From Acidobacteriota bacterium (GTDB lineage Bacteria; Acidobacteriota; Terriglobia; Acidiferrales; UBA7541), in the NCBI GenBank assembly GCA_003225315.1, contig QHZD01000026.1, positions 62,001-126,000 on the forward strand: 64,000 bases of DNA, read 5' to 3'. Below are positions 38,428 through 48,502 of the stretch, piece by piece. Positions within the stretch are counted from its first letter, which is position 1, and every line of letters starts with the position of its first letter. Both the position numbers and the translations under genes were made by a program. Under the pieces are notes generated by a model. That model ran no database searches and was not told the DNA's origin. It saw only the letters and a program-made list of their open reading frames with translations.

Positions 38428-39240
38428 ATGAAGTTCAAGAGAGTCGAACCGGAACAATTGGATTGCACGAAAACCGCGATGCGGCCCTTTGGCTGCATGG
38501 AACTGTGGGCCGGCAATGAAAAGGCGCACCGTTCATTGGAGCTTGCCGGACTAGAAAGCGATATCATCGCCGTGCCTTCAGGAGGGGACAAAGGTGGCGA
38601 TCTCTCTGCCGTATTTTCTTGCAGCGACAATCTCGCCCGCGTGGTCCTCGCGGATTGCGTTGGCCATGGTTACACGGCCAGCAGCGTAGCGCGGCACGTT
38701 CATCACCTTCTGCATAAATTCCAGGACGTTCGAGACACAGCGGGTTTGCTGACGGCGCTCAATGACGCCTTTACGCTCTCCAATGAAAAATCGAAAGGTC
38801 CTCTGCGCCTGACCACGGTCGTCACAGGAACTTTTGACGGGACAAGCGGTGAGTTTAACTTTGCATATGCGGCGCACCCGAGAATGCTTCTGTGGCGCGA
38901 GCGCGAGCGGCAGTTCTTGGAGTTGGGCGAGGGATTGGAGGGCTTGCCGCTGGGATACATCACGGGCGAAACCTACAATCAACAAAGCGTGCGGCTGAAC
39001 CACGGCGACATGATTCTCGCGTTTTCCGATGGCGCAATTGAGGTCCGCTCGCCAGCGGGAGAGCAACTCACGGCCAAGGGGTTTTTACGCCTTGCGGAAA
39101 GTACGCGGCGCAAATTGCCTCAGCCGCTGGTGCTGCATGATTTTTCTCATGCGTTGCTCGAGGGTGTGCATCTTTACCGTGGCCGCGAAAGCGAGTTGGA
39201 GGATGACATAACGCTACTGACGCTTCGGCGCATGGCTTAG
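38428..39240 (+). CDS. SpoIIE-type PP2C serine phosphatase (270 aa)
   Basis: A cytosolic phosphatase of the SpoIIE/RsbU type. Metal-binding motifs are GGDKGGDLSAVF, VLADCVGHGYTAS, LAFSDGAIEV and LEDDITLLTLRR, complete for catalysis. These enzymes remove phosphate from STAS anti-sigma-antagonist proteins and so reverse the action of RsbW-type kinases. Here an RsbW-like kinase and a STAS protein are encoded 3.5 kb away in the neighbouring operon, so this is a candidate third member of the switch. No sensory domain is fused to it. The start is uncertain: ATG at 38428 is used, GTG at 38422 and TTG at 38377 are alternatives. Confidence 0.88.
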   Translation: MKFKRVEPEQLDCTKTAMRPFGCMELWAGNEKAHRSLELAGLESDIIAVPSGGDKGGDLSAVFSCSDNLARVVLADCVGHGYTASSVARHVHHLLHKFQDVRDTAGLLTALNDAFTLSNEKSKGPLRLTTVVTGTFDGTSGEFNFAYAAHPRMLLWRERERQFLELGEGLEGLPLGYITGETYNQQSVRLNHGDMILAFSDGAIEVRSPAGEQLTAKGFLRLAESTRRKLPQPLVLHDFSHALLEGVHLYRGRESELEDDITLLTLRRMA

Positions 39241-39284
39241 TGGTGTGGGGCGCTGATGCACCGCAGCGCACAGGACGTCTTACG

Positions 39285-39974
39285 CTATTTGACAGGATGG
39301 GACGCGAAGTACTGGTCCAGACTTTCCACAATTTCTTGCACGGCGCGCTGGACGTTCTTATCCAACGCCGCGACGATTGCCGGAACATCTTTCCCCGCAG
39401 TAGGTTCGTCGTGGGTGTAGTAGTGGGTCCAAACGGTCGCGCCATTTTTCAGGTCGCGCATTTCCAAATCGAAGGTGACTCTCGCTGACATCTGCGACCC
39501 GGTGAGTTCCTTGAAATCGTAGAGATGCCCGCGGAGGGCGAAGTCTCCCTTCATATTGCTGCGCCGGTAATGGACAGCGCGGTAGCGGCCCGATGCGCGC
39601 AGGTGTCGCAGCAAGACCTCCTGAATCATTTCCGCTGGCGGCTCCGCCCAACGCTGATACTCATAGGTGCCCAACTGCTCAGGGCCGTTCCCATAGACGA
39701 TGCGATCTTCGCGATACAAGTGGGAAGTCATCAATCCGCCGAGAAGCAGCGACACGGGAATAGCGTCCTTTCCTTCGACGGCAGCCGCATCGGTCGGAAC
39801 GGTGAGCTGGTAATACTTGCTCGGGTGCGTAGCGCCGCAGCCGGAGAGCAATCGGAGGGTCAGCGCAACAGCCGTGATTAGGGCACGTCTAGCCGCTCCA
39901 CGAGATTTTTCTCCTGATCCGTTTGGCACCCTTTTTTGGTATCGCGGCTCCGCGTCACCTCGCATTCGGCTCAC
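39285..39974 (-). CDS. ABC-type transport auxiliary lipoprotein (PqiC/YmbA-like, 229 aa)
   Basis: An outer-membrane or periplasmic lipoprotein of the ABC-transport auxiliary family. The lipobox is LRLLSGCGAT, about 45 residues from the GTG start, and the mature part begins KYYQLTVP as is usual in this family. Such proteins (PqiC, and PF03886 members in Mce/Mla operons) assist MCE-domain proteins in carrying lipids across the periplasm. The GTG start overlaps the MlaD stop by four bases (GTGA); an ATG three codons on is possible. It completes the operon and may take the place of MlaC, which is absent here. Confidence 0.82.
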   Translation of the reverse strand: MSRMRGDAEPRYQKRVPNGSGEKSRGAARRALITAVALTLRLLSGCGATHPSKYYQLTVPTDAAAVEGKDAIPVSLLLGGLMTSHLYREDRIVYGNGPEQLGTYEYQRWAEPPAEMIQEVLLRHLRASGRYRAVHYRRSNMKGDFALRGHLYDFKELTGSQMSARVTFDLEMRDLKNGATVWTHYYTHDEPTAGKDVPAIVAALDKNVQRAVQEIVESLDQYFASHPVK

Positions 39975-40939
39975 TGTCGTTCTCCCGGTTTGTGCTCGCG
40001 CGGGTTACTTGACCGGATCAGCGTGTACGGCCTGGTCTTGATGGTGTTCGTGAATTCCTTGAGATTCTGGCTCACGTGCCGCAAGTTTTCGAGCAGTTCA
40101 TCGATGTTCTCGGAGTTAACGTCAAGCGTTTGATCCAACCGCCCTGTTAGTTCCGTTACCGTAGCAAGAGAGCGCCGCAATTCGATTACCGCCTGGCGAA
40201 CGTCGGCGCGATTCTCTCCAATCAAAGAATCGACATGATTCAACGCCTCATTGGCCTGCGCCGAGGTCTTCCGCAAATCCTCCAGCAGGGGCTCCAGCTT
40301 TTTCGTTGCGGAATTTAAGTTCTGCACCGTCGCCTTCACAGGGGCGCGATTCTCCGCAATCATTCCGCGAGTCTCGGCCAGCGTCCCGGCCAGGTTCGCT
40401 CGATTCGAATCGTTCAGTAGATCGTTGACGCGGGCCAGGGTTATTTGCAGATCGCCCGCACGGTCGTTGAGCGTCTTGAGAAGTTGCTGCGCCTGTGGCG
40501 CAATGTCATTGATCTTTGCCGTGAGCGCATTAAAGTCCACGTAGGGGTCGGAGGGCAGGATTGTACCCGTCGCCGCCATCGCGGCCTTTTCTGTTCCCGG
40601 AACAATTTCCAGATGATTGTCGCCCAGCGGACTCAAACTCATGATCTTTACGTGGCTATCCGTTTTGACCGGCAAGCCGGACTTCACGCTGAACGTTATT
40701 TCGATGCGCGAAGGATTCTTCGGGTCCAGCTGCAATTTCTCGACACGGCCGACTTTCGGCCCGCCCGCGTAGCGCACGCTCGCGCCCGGTTCCAATCCGC
40801 CGGCAAACGGAAAATACGCACGATACGTCGCGGCTGCGCTCCCGAACGCGCCGGTAAGCGCGAAAACAGTGGCCACCAATACCGCCGCGGCGATCAGGAC
40901 AAACAATCCCACCATGGCTTGTTCGCGTTTCGCTTCCAT
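39971..40939 (-). CDS. mlaD: MlaD-like MCE-domain protein (322 aa)
   Basis: A membrane-anchored substrate-binding protein of a lipid-transport ABC system. One N-terminal helix (MVGLFVLIAAAVLVATVFAL) is followed by an MCE domain at about residues 36-115, including VRYAGGPKVGRVEKL. The remaining 190 residues are a long helical coiled coil, longer than E. coli MlaD and more like Mce-type proteins that build a periplasmic channel. GAGAGAGG is just before the ATG. It follows mlaF and overlaps the lipoprotein gene. Confidence 0.9.
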   Translation of the reverse strand: MEAKREQAMVGLFVLIAAAVLVATVFALTGAFGSAAATYRAYFPFAGGLEPGASVRYAGGPKVGRVEKLQLDPKNPSRIEITFSVKSGLPVKTDSHVKIMSLSPLGDNHLEIVPGTEKAAMAATGTILPSDPYVDFNALTAKINDIAPQAQQLLKTLNDRAGDLQITLARVNDLLNDSNRANLAGTLAETRGMIAENRAPVKATVQNLNSATKKLEPLLEDLRKTSAQANEALNHVDSLIGENRADVRQAVIELRRSLATVTELTGRLDQTLDVNSENIDELLENLRHVSQNLKEFTNTIKTRPYTLIRSSNPREHKPGERQ

Positions 40940-40961
40940 GACCCACCTCTCTCCCCGCTCC

Positions 40962-41804
40962 TTAACGGCCCGGATGGCGGTGTTCTTCCGTCAGCATTTG
41001 CAGATAGTCCAATTCTTCGGAGACTGCCGGCTCTGCAATGCGGTCGAGGAATTGCCGCACGCGCGGATGCGTGCTCGAACGCATTGCTTCGGTTGTTCCG
41101 ATAGCTACCACGTTGCCCTTGTCGATCAGCACCATGCGGTCAGCAATCAAGAATGCGCTGGCCAGTTCGTGTGTGACCACGATAATGGTCATGTGAAACG
41201 CCTGCTTGAGCTCAAGGATCAGCTGATCCACGCCGGCAGCAATAATAGGGTCCAGGCCCGCGGAAGGCTCGTCAAAAAATAGAATCTCAGGATCCATGGC
41301 CAATGCTCGCGCCACTGCGGCGCGCTTCTTCATGCCACCGCTCAACTGCGATGGCTTATAGTTTTCGTACCCCGACAAACCGACCTGATCCAGCTTCAAC
41401 CGCAAAATGATTTCGATGGTCGAATCTTCGAGTTTGGTGTGTTCGCGCAGCGGCAGCGCCACGTTCTCACCGACGGTCATCGAACCAAATAGCGCGCCGC
41501 CTTGAAACGACATGCCGATTTTTTTCCTGATCTCATCCATCTCGCCAGATGAAATCGCCGCAATGTTTTTGCCCTTGAGCCAGATCTCGCCGGAGCTCGG
41601 CCTTTCGAGGCCCACCAGCGTGCGCAACAGCGTGCTCTTGCCGGAACCGGAACCGCCTAGAATCACGAGCGTTTCGCCACGCATCACATCGAAGCCGATG
41701 CCGTGGAGAATCTCGCGCTCGCCGTAACTGACGCGAAGATTCCGCAATGAGATCATCGACTCTGTATCCGTCATCGCCGTCGCCGCACTGTTGCTCTGTC
41801 CCAT
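40962..41804 (-). CDS. mlaF: MlaF-like ABC transporter ATPase (280 aa)
   Basis: The cytosolic ATPase of the lipid-transport system. Walker A is GGSGSGKST, the signature is LSGGMKKRAAVARALA, and Walker B is ILFFDEPSAGLDP; the MKKR variant of the signature and the IAAGVDQLI segment are typical of MlaF/Mce-associated ATPases. The ATG at 41804 is used; a TTG four codons upstream directly follows the mlaE stop. It works with the permease MlaE encoded just before and the MCE protein encoded after. Confidence 0.93.
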   Translation of the reverse strand: MGQSNSAATAMTDTESMISLRNLRVSYGEREILHGIGFDVMRGETLVILGGSGSGKSTLLRTLVGLERPSSGEIWLKGKNIAAISSGEMDEIRKKIGMSFQGGALFGSMTVGENVALPLREHTKLEDSTIEIILRLKLDQVGLSGYENYKPSQLSGGMKKRAAVARALAMDPEILFFDEPSAGLDPIIAAGVDQLILELKQAFHMTIIVVTHELASAFLIADRMVLIDKGNVVAIGTTEAMRSSTHPRVRQFLDRIAEPAVSEELDYLQMLTEEHRHPGR

Positions 41805-41819
41805 GACGAAATCCAAATC

Positions 41820-42617
41820 CTATCTTTCACTCATAAAGAAAAAGAGCGCGGTAAAGACGAGGTCCACCAGTATTACCAGGAATATGGACACTACCACGGC
41901 CCGCGTGGTTGATCGCCCGACTTGTTCCGCGCCCGCGCCCGTAGACAGCCCTTCGTGGCATCCCACGGCCGTAATGGTTATGCCGAACATGACGCTTTTG
42001 ACTAAGCCTGTGGTGATGTCGCGCAAGAACAGGGCGTCCAGCGAGGCCTGAATATAACGGAACCACGTGAAGTCGGCCTGCGTCACGCCAAAGAGCGCTC
42101 CGCCGAGAATCCCCATGGAGTTCGCCCAGATCGTCAGGCACGGCAGCATCACGATCATGGCGGTGAATTTCGGAGCCACCAGAAAGTGAATCGGATCGAT
42201 GGCCATGGTTTCCAGCGCGTCGATTTCTTCCGTCACCTTCATCGTGCCGATTTCCGCGGCGAACGCCGAGCCGGACCGTCCGATGACCACGATGGCGGTA
42301 ATCAGCGGCCCGAGTTCCCGCGTCATGGAAATTGCCACGGCACTGGCGACGAAATTTATGGCGCCAAACTTGCGCAGCTCATAAGCGCTCTGCAGCGCCA
42401 GAATCAGCCCAATAAAAAACGTAATCAAGGAAAGGATGGGCAACGCCCCGACGCCGGTTTGCATGGCCTGCGAAATGGCGCGCTGCAAACGCAGCGGCTT
42501 TCCCTGGAAGGGCGCGACGAATGTGAAATACGCGGCCCGGGTCCCCAGCGTGGTCAGCGCCCCCAGATAGGCAAGCCCGTCGGTAACTGATTCCCCAATT
42601 TGCGTCGTCAGTTCCAC
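41820..42617 (-). CDS. mlaE: MlaE-like ABC transporter permease (265 aa)
   Basis: The membrane permease of the MCE-type lipid transporter with about five helices. Family marks are ALPILSLITFFIGLILALQS, the glutamate-rich loop RELGPLITAIVVIGRSGSAFAAEIGTM (positions about 95-121) and EEIDALETMAIDP. It starts at a GTG. It lies between the STAS gene (42 bases upstream) and mlaF. In E. coli the permease binds MlaB, a STAS protein, and a STAS gene is likewise next to it here. Confidence 0.93.
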   Translation of the reverse strand: MELTTQIGESVTDGLAYLGALTTLGTRAAYFTFVAPFQGKPLRLQRAISQAMQTGVGALPILSLITFFIGLILALQSAYELRKFGAINFVASAVAISMTRELGPLITAIVVIGRSGSAFAAEIGTMKVTEEIDALETMAIDPIHFLVAPKFTAMIVMLPCLTIWANSMGILGGALFGVTQADFTWFRYIQASLDALFLRDITTGLVKSVMFGITITAVGCHEGLSTGAGAEQVGRSTTRAVVVSIFLVILVDLVFTALFFFMSER

Positions 42618-42659
42618 ATTGCTCTCGCCGGGCTTCCTCGATTTGCGGATCTAGCAGGC

Positions 42660-42992
42660 TCAGGGCGCAACGGATTGTGCTTCGTTTTCGTAAATCTCGA
42701 AAATTCTCACCAGTTTGGAAAGTTGCAGAACTTCTCGCACTGTTTTATTCAAGCCGAACAGGATCAAGCGCGAGCCGACATCGCGCGATGCCTTGAGGCC
42801 CTCCACCAGCGACGCCACTCCGGAACTATCAATGTAGCGAACGGCACCCAGGTTGAGCACCACGCGCGGCATCTTCAATTCGCGAAGCTCGCGCAAGAGC
42901 GCCTTCCGCAGTTGAGGTGACGTCGCGAGGTCGATGTCTCCCGAAATATCAAAGATGGTGGTCTTGTCCAAATGGCGTGCGGCAATCTGCAA
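42660..42992 (-). CDS. STAS-domain protein, anti-sigma-factor antagonist or MlaB-like (110 aa)
   Basis: A single STAS domain with the phosphorylatable serine in VRYIDSSGVASLVEGLK at about residue 57 and the opening ISGDIDLATSPQLRKAL. The serine context fits SpoIIAA/RsbV-type antagonists that are switched off by RsbW kinases. Its position before mlaE also fits MlaB, the STAS subunit that stabilises MlaF in the Mla complex. Both roles could be combined. The start is a TTG with AGGAG eight bases upstream. The kinase gene lies 12 bases before it. Confidence 0.9.
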   Translation of the reverse strand: MQIAARHLDKTTIFDISGDIDLATSPQLRKALLRELRELKMPRVVLNLGAVRYIDSSGVASLVEGLKASRDVGSRLILFGLNKTVREVLQLSKLVRIFEIYENEAQSVAP

Positions 42993-43004
42993 GATGGATT
43001 CTCC

Positions 43005-43466
43005 TCACGCGCCTTTCTTAGGCGCCTGCACATGCAAAAATTTCACCAGCCGAAGCTGATTTCTGCCGTTGTTGCGGCTGAATTCTACTGTATCCATGCA
43101 CTCGCGGATGAAGTGCAGCCCCAGGCCGCCGGGCCGCACATCCTCGAGCGCGCGCCCGCACATCTTCTCTGGATTCGCTGTCACTCCGTTATCTTCCAGC
43201 ACGATTTCAAGAGCGTCTCCAGACTGCCCATCTTTCGGCGCATCAATCCGGTGGAAGGACGCCTCGATGGGCTGCTCCTGCTCTCCAAGATAGGCATGAC
43301 GAATGATGTTGGTCAGCGCTTCGTCGACGGCGCGGACCACGGCTCGGCAATCCGGCTCAGAAAATCCTAACTTGGCGGTGAGTTCTCCCACTGCGTTTCG
43401 CACCACGCAGAGCATCTCAGGATTGCTCCGCAATTCCATTCTGAGTAGTAAACTGCCTCGGCTCAC
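43005..43466 (-). CDS. RsbW-like serine kinase / anti-sigma factor (153 aa)
   Basis: A single HATPase domain of the RsbW/SpoIIAB type: N box VVRAVDEALTNIIRHAY, a D-x-G segment in IVLEDNGVTANPEKM and the glycine-rich GGLGLHFIRECMD. These proteins phosphorylate a STAS partner and bind either it or a sigma factor. The GTG at 43466 is chosen because GAGGAG lies about nine bases upstream; an ATG nine codons later is possible, and the longer open frame upstream lacks family features. It heads a six-gene operon with the STAS gene and the Mla-type transporter. No sigma factor gene is seen in the window. Confidence 0.88.
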   Translation of the reverse strand: MSRGSLLLRMELRSNPEMLCVVRNAVGELTAKLGFSEPDCRAVVRAVDEALTNIIRHAYLGEQEQPIEASFHRIDAPKDGQSGDALEIVLEDNGVTANPEKMCGRALEDVRPGGLGLHFIRECMDTVEFSRNNGRNQLRLVKFLHVQAPKKGA

Positions 43467-43655
43467 GCGAGCGCGCTCCTCGGTCCTGAGAAACTGGATT
43501 CCCCGTTTGGTCTCGGAAAGGTCGCCCCTGGCGGATTCCTGACGTAACGTATGCCCAGATAATACACGGAATCCTGCTGTCGGCAACTTGTAAGTCCCGC
43601 ATTGGTAAGTTATTGGCGAGTTCGGGAGAGGAGTGCGGAGACTATCGAAAAAGTT

Positions 43656-43684
43656 GGCGGGCGAGCCTGGAAGCCGGATTCAGT
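43656..43684 (-). repeat. Duplicated 3' end of rnpB
   Basis: These 29 bases match the last 29 bases of rnpB (44161-44189) at about 24 positions and lie in the same orientation, 505 bases away. The shared part includes the universal AAGCCGGATTC segment. No other part of rnpB is recognisable beside it, so this is a 3'-end fragment only. Confidence 0.75.
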
Positions 43685-43889
43685 AAATGAGTATTGAGGG
43701 CGCGTAACTTATTGGAAATACGCTGTCCGCTGACATCGGTAACGCTCAAACGTGTTGTGGATGTCAGTCAAGATGGTCAGGCAAATGTAGGCAACGCTGA
43801 TCTATCTGCAGGAGTTCACCTGGTTTTGTGGACGGCAGGGCAAACGCTCCTGGTCCAGTTCCGGCACTGCGCCTATTCCATGTGGAGGT

Positions 43890-43965
43890 TGGAGCGGAGA
43901 GCTAGGATTTGAACCCGCATTTTCCCGTGGGAACAGGACGCCTTGCCGAGTTAGACCATCTCCGC
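43890..43965 (-). tRNA. tRNA-Gly(CCC)-like gene with irregular arms, possibly a pseudo-tRNA
   Basis: The minus strand gives a seven-pair perfect acceptor stem (GCGGAGA with TCTCCGC), discriminator T as expected for glycine and an encoded CCA. The D arm is regular (GTCT/AGGC with a GG-containing loop) and the T loop reads GTTCAAATC. The anticodon arm pairs TCCTG with CGGGA around a loop of only six bases, TTCCCA, holding CCC. The T stem pairs only if one A is bulged. Two small indels relative to a canonical tRNA suggest decay, though the acceptor stem is intact. Confidence 0.6.
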
Positions 43966-44160
43966 CCAATATAGCGTATTACGTTTGAGGATTTCGAAAG
44001 GCAAGACGGTTGATTACCTAAGAATCCGTCAAAAAAGTCTTCAAAACTGCGTCGAGGAAAATGCTTAATCCTACTGGTGCCATCCAGAGAAACGGTCTCC
44101 AATGGCCAGACAGACAGTTGGTTAGGTAAGGGTTAGGTTGCCTGTAAGTTGTTGAAAAGT

Positions 44161-44752
44161 GGCGGACGGGCCTGTAAGCCGGATTCTGTGCCGCACGCAA
44201 ACCTCAAAACGGCTTGCATGCGCGGCGATCATTCCTCTAAGTCACGATTCGCACCGTGACTCCAGCAGCCTACCCGAGGGTTATCCTCCGCGGTGGCTTG
44301 CACCACCGCAGAAGGAGCTTTCGCTCATCGAGCCGGGCCGGCTCTCCCCTCCTATTTGGCCTTGCACCACGCGGGGTTTTCCGTGCCTCCCGTGTCGCCA
44401 CGGGAGCGGTGGGCTCTTACCCCACCTTTTCACCCTTGCCAAACGATGCGTGCTCTTCGAAGACGTCTCGCAGGTTTCCCTGCGCGATGCCACCGTGCTG
44501 CGCTCCGCCGGCGGTTTATTTTCTGTGGCACTTTCCGTGGCGCCTCTAGTGGGACAGGCATTCCTGCCTGTCCTCCCGGATTCGCCCCCTGGCGTTACCA
44601 GGCGCGTTGCCCTGTCAAGAGTTCCGCTCCTCACAAAAGTGCAGAGCGTGCCTCAGGACGGTGTCCGGACTTTCCTCCCGTCCTCGGTCATCTCCAGCCT
44701 CGCAAGAGGCCGACTAAAGACCGGGACCAGCGATCACCCGGCCCGCCCGCCG
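44161..44752 (-). ncRNA. rnpB: RNase P RNA
   Basis: The catalytic RNA of RNase P, which removes 5' leaders from pre-tRNAs. The conserved blocks appear in order on the minus strand: GAGGAAAGTCCGGACACC, a TAACG hairpin, ACAGAAAATAAACCGCC, AAGGGTGAAAAGGTGG with GGTAAGAGCCCACC, GGGTAGGCTGCT and ACAGAATCCGGCTTACAGG. The ends pair as helix P1 (44740-44751 with 44161-44172, one G-U). A TATAAT lies seven bases before the predicted 5' end. At about 590 bases it is long for the family; several helices are extended and one contains an inserted palindromic repeat. It diverges from the membrane protein gene at 44806. Confidence 0.96.
44551..44574. repeat. Palindromic repeat inside rnpB
   Basis: GGACAGGCA and TGCCTGTCC form perfect nine-base arms around TTCC. 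The element sits in a variable helix region of rnpB between the TAACG hairpin and the conserved ACAGAAAATAAACC block, where it lengthens a hairpin. It has the look of a dispersed REP-like unit. Confidence 0.7.
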
Positions 44753-44758
44753 GTTCCT

Positions 44759-44764
44759 ATTATA
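44759..44764 (-). promoter_or_regulatory. Perfect -10 element of the rnpB promoter
   Basis: TATAAT on the minus strand lies seven bases upstream of the predicted first base of rnpB at 44752. A -35 box is not clear. Confidence 0.75.
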
Positions 44765-44805
44765 CACCGGAGGACGTACGAGATTTGTACTTGTTCAGCA
44801 CAGAA

Positions 44806-45438
44806 ATGAAACCTACAATCCGGGCCATGAGAATCCGCGAAGCCAAGGATTTTCTAGTCACGCGAACCGTGGAGCAGGCCGCGCTCGAAGGTGTGCCCCT
44901 ATCTGACCTTGAAAAGAGGATGATGTATTTCACCGAGACCGGCGAATGCCCGGAAGACCCTCTTGCTCTAAATGAGGAGTTTGAGAAGGAGTATGACACC
45001 GACGAGTACGAGACAAAGGTCAAAAGGCTACTCGCGAACGCTCATCGTCGGCTGAAGGAAGAGCGATCTCCAGCAGTCGCGGAATGGGAGGAAAGCCTGA
45101 AAGCTCTAGACCAGACAGACGATTACATTCTTATACTGTGCGACCGAAGTCCGTTGGCAAGATTGGGGAACCCTGAAGCGCTTCCGTCGGTATTATTCTT
45201 CGTCTTCCGACTAGGATTCCTTGTCTTAGCCGCTTACGTGGTCTGGAACTTCCTGAAGTTCTTGCTAAGGATAACCGGCATTTCAGGGGCTTCTCTGTTC
45301 GGCGTGATTTTTGTCATTATATTCCTAGCTGTCGCCATACGCCCGCAGATCGCAACTGAACTCACTGCCCGCCCTATGACGTGGCTTACTGGTTTTTTGT
45401 TCAAGAAGCGTAGGTCTGACGCAGACCGTACTGGATAA
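44806..45438 (+). CDS. Membrane protein of unknown function (210 aa)
   Basis: I do not recognise this protein. The first 120 residues are soluble, acidic and helical (LSDLEKRMMYFTETGECPE, KVKRLLANAHRRLKEE). Two hydrophobic segments follow near residues 127-155 (SVLFFVFRLGFLVLAAYVVW) and 166-186 (LFGVIFVIIFLAVAI), and a short basic tail ends KKRRSDADRTG. The start is uncertain: ATG at 44806, ATG at 44827, or TTG at 44785 which has GGAGG eleven bases upstream. Codon use has more A and T than the neighbours, which may hint at transfer. It converges on ligA, three bases from its end. Confidence 0.65.
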   Translation: MKPTIRAMRIREAKDFLVTRTVEQAALEGVPLSDLEKRMMYFTETGECPEDPLALNEEFEKEYDTDEYETKVKRLLANAHRRLKEERSPAVAEWEESLKALDQTDDYILILCDRSPLARLGNPEALPSVLFFVFRLGFLVLAAYVVWNFLKFLLRITGISGASLFGVIFVIIFLAVAIRPQIATELTARPMTWLTGFLFKKRRSDADRTG

Positions 45439-45441
45439 AAG

Positions 45442-48493
<3,052 letters not shown>

Positions 48494-48502
48494 AATCCCG
48501 CA

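Larger units (their letters stand above)
43467..44160. other. Non-coding region between the Mla-type operon and rnpB
   Basis: No convincing protein gene. The region contains the upstream side of the RsbW-like gene, a second copy of the rnpB 3' end (43656-43684) and a tRNA-like sequence (43890-43965). A 72-codon plus-strand frame at 43694-43912 runs into the tRNA-like gene and shows no recognisable features. Confidence 0.6.

Noticed and set aside
44159-45438. Open frames of more than 200 codons across the rnpB region
   Set aside because: The sequence is RNase P RNA with conserved blocks, a pairing P1 helix and a promoter; the frame of the membrane protein is real only from about 44806.
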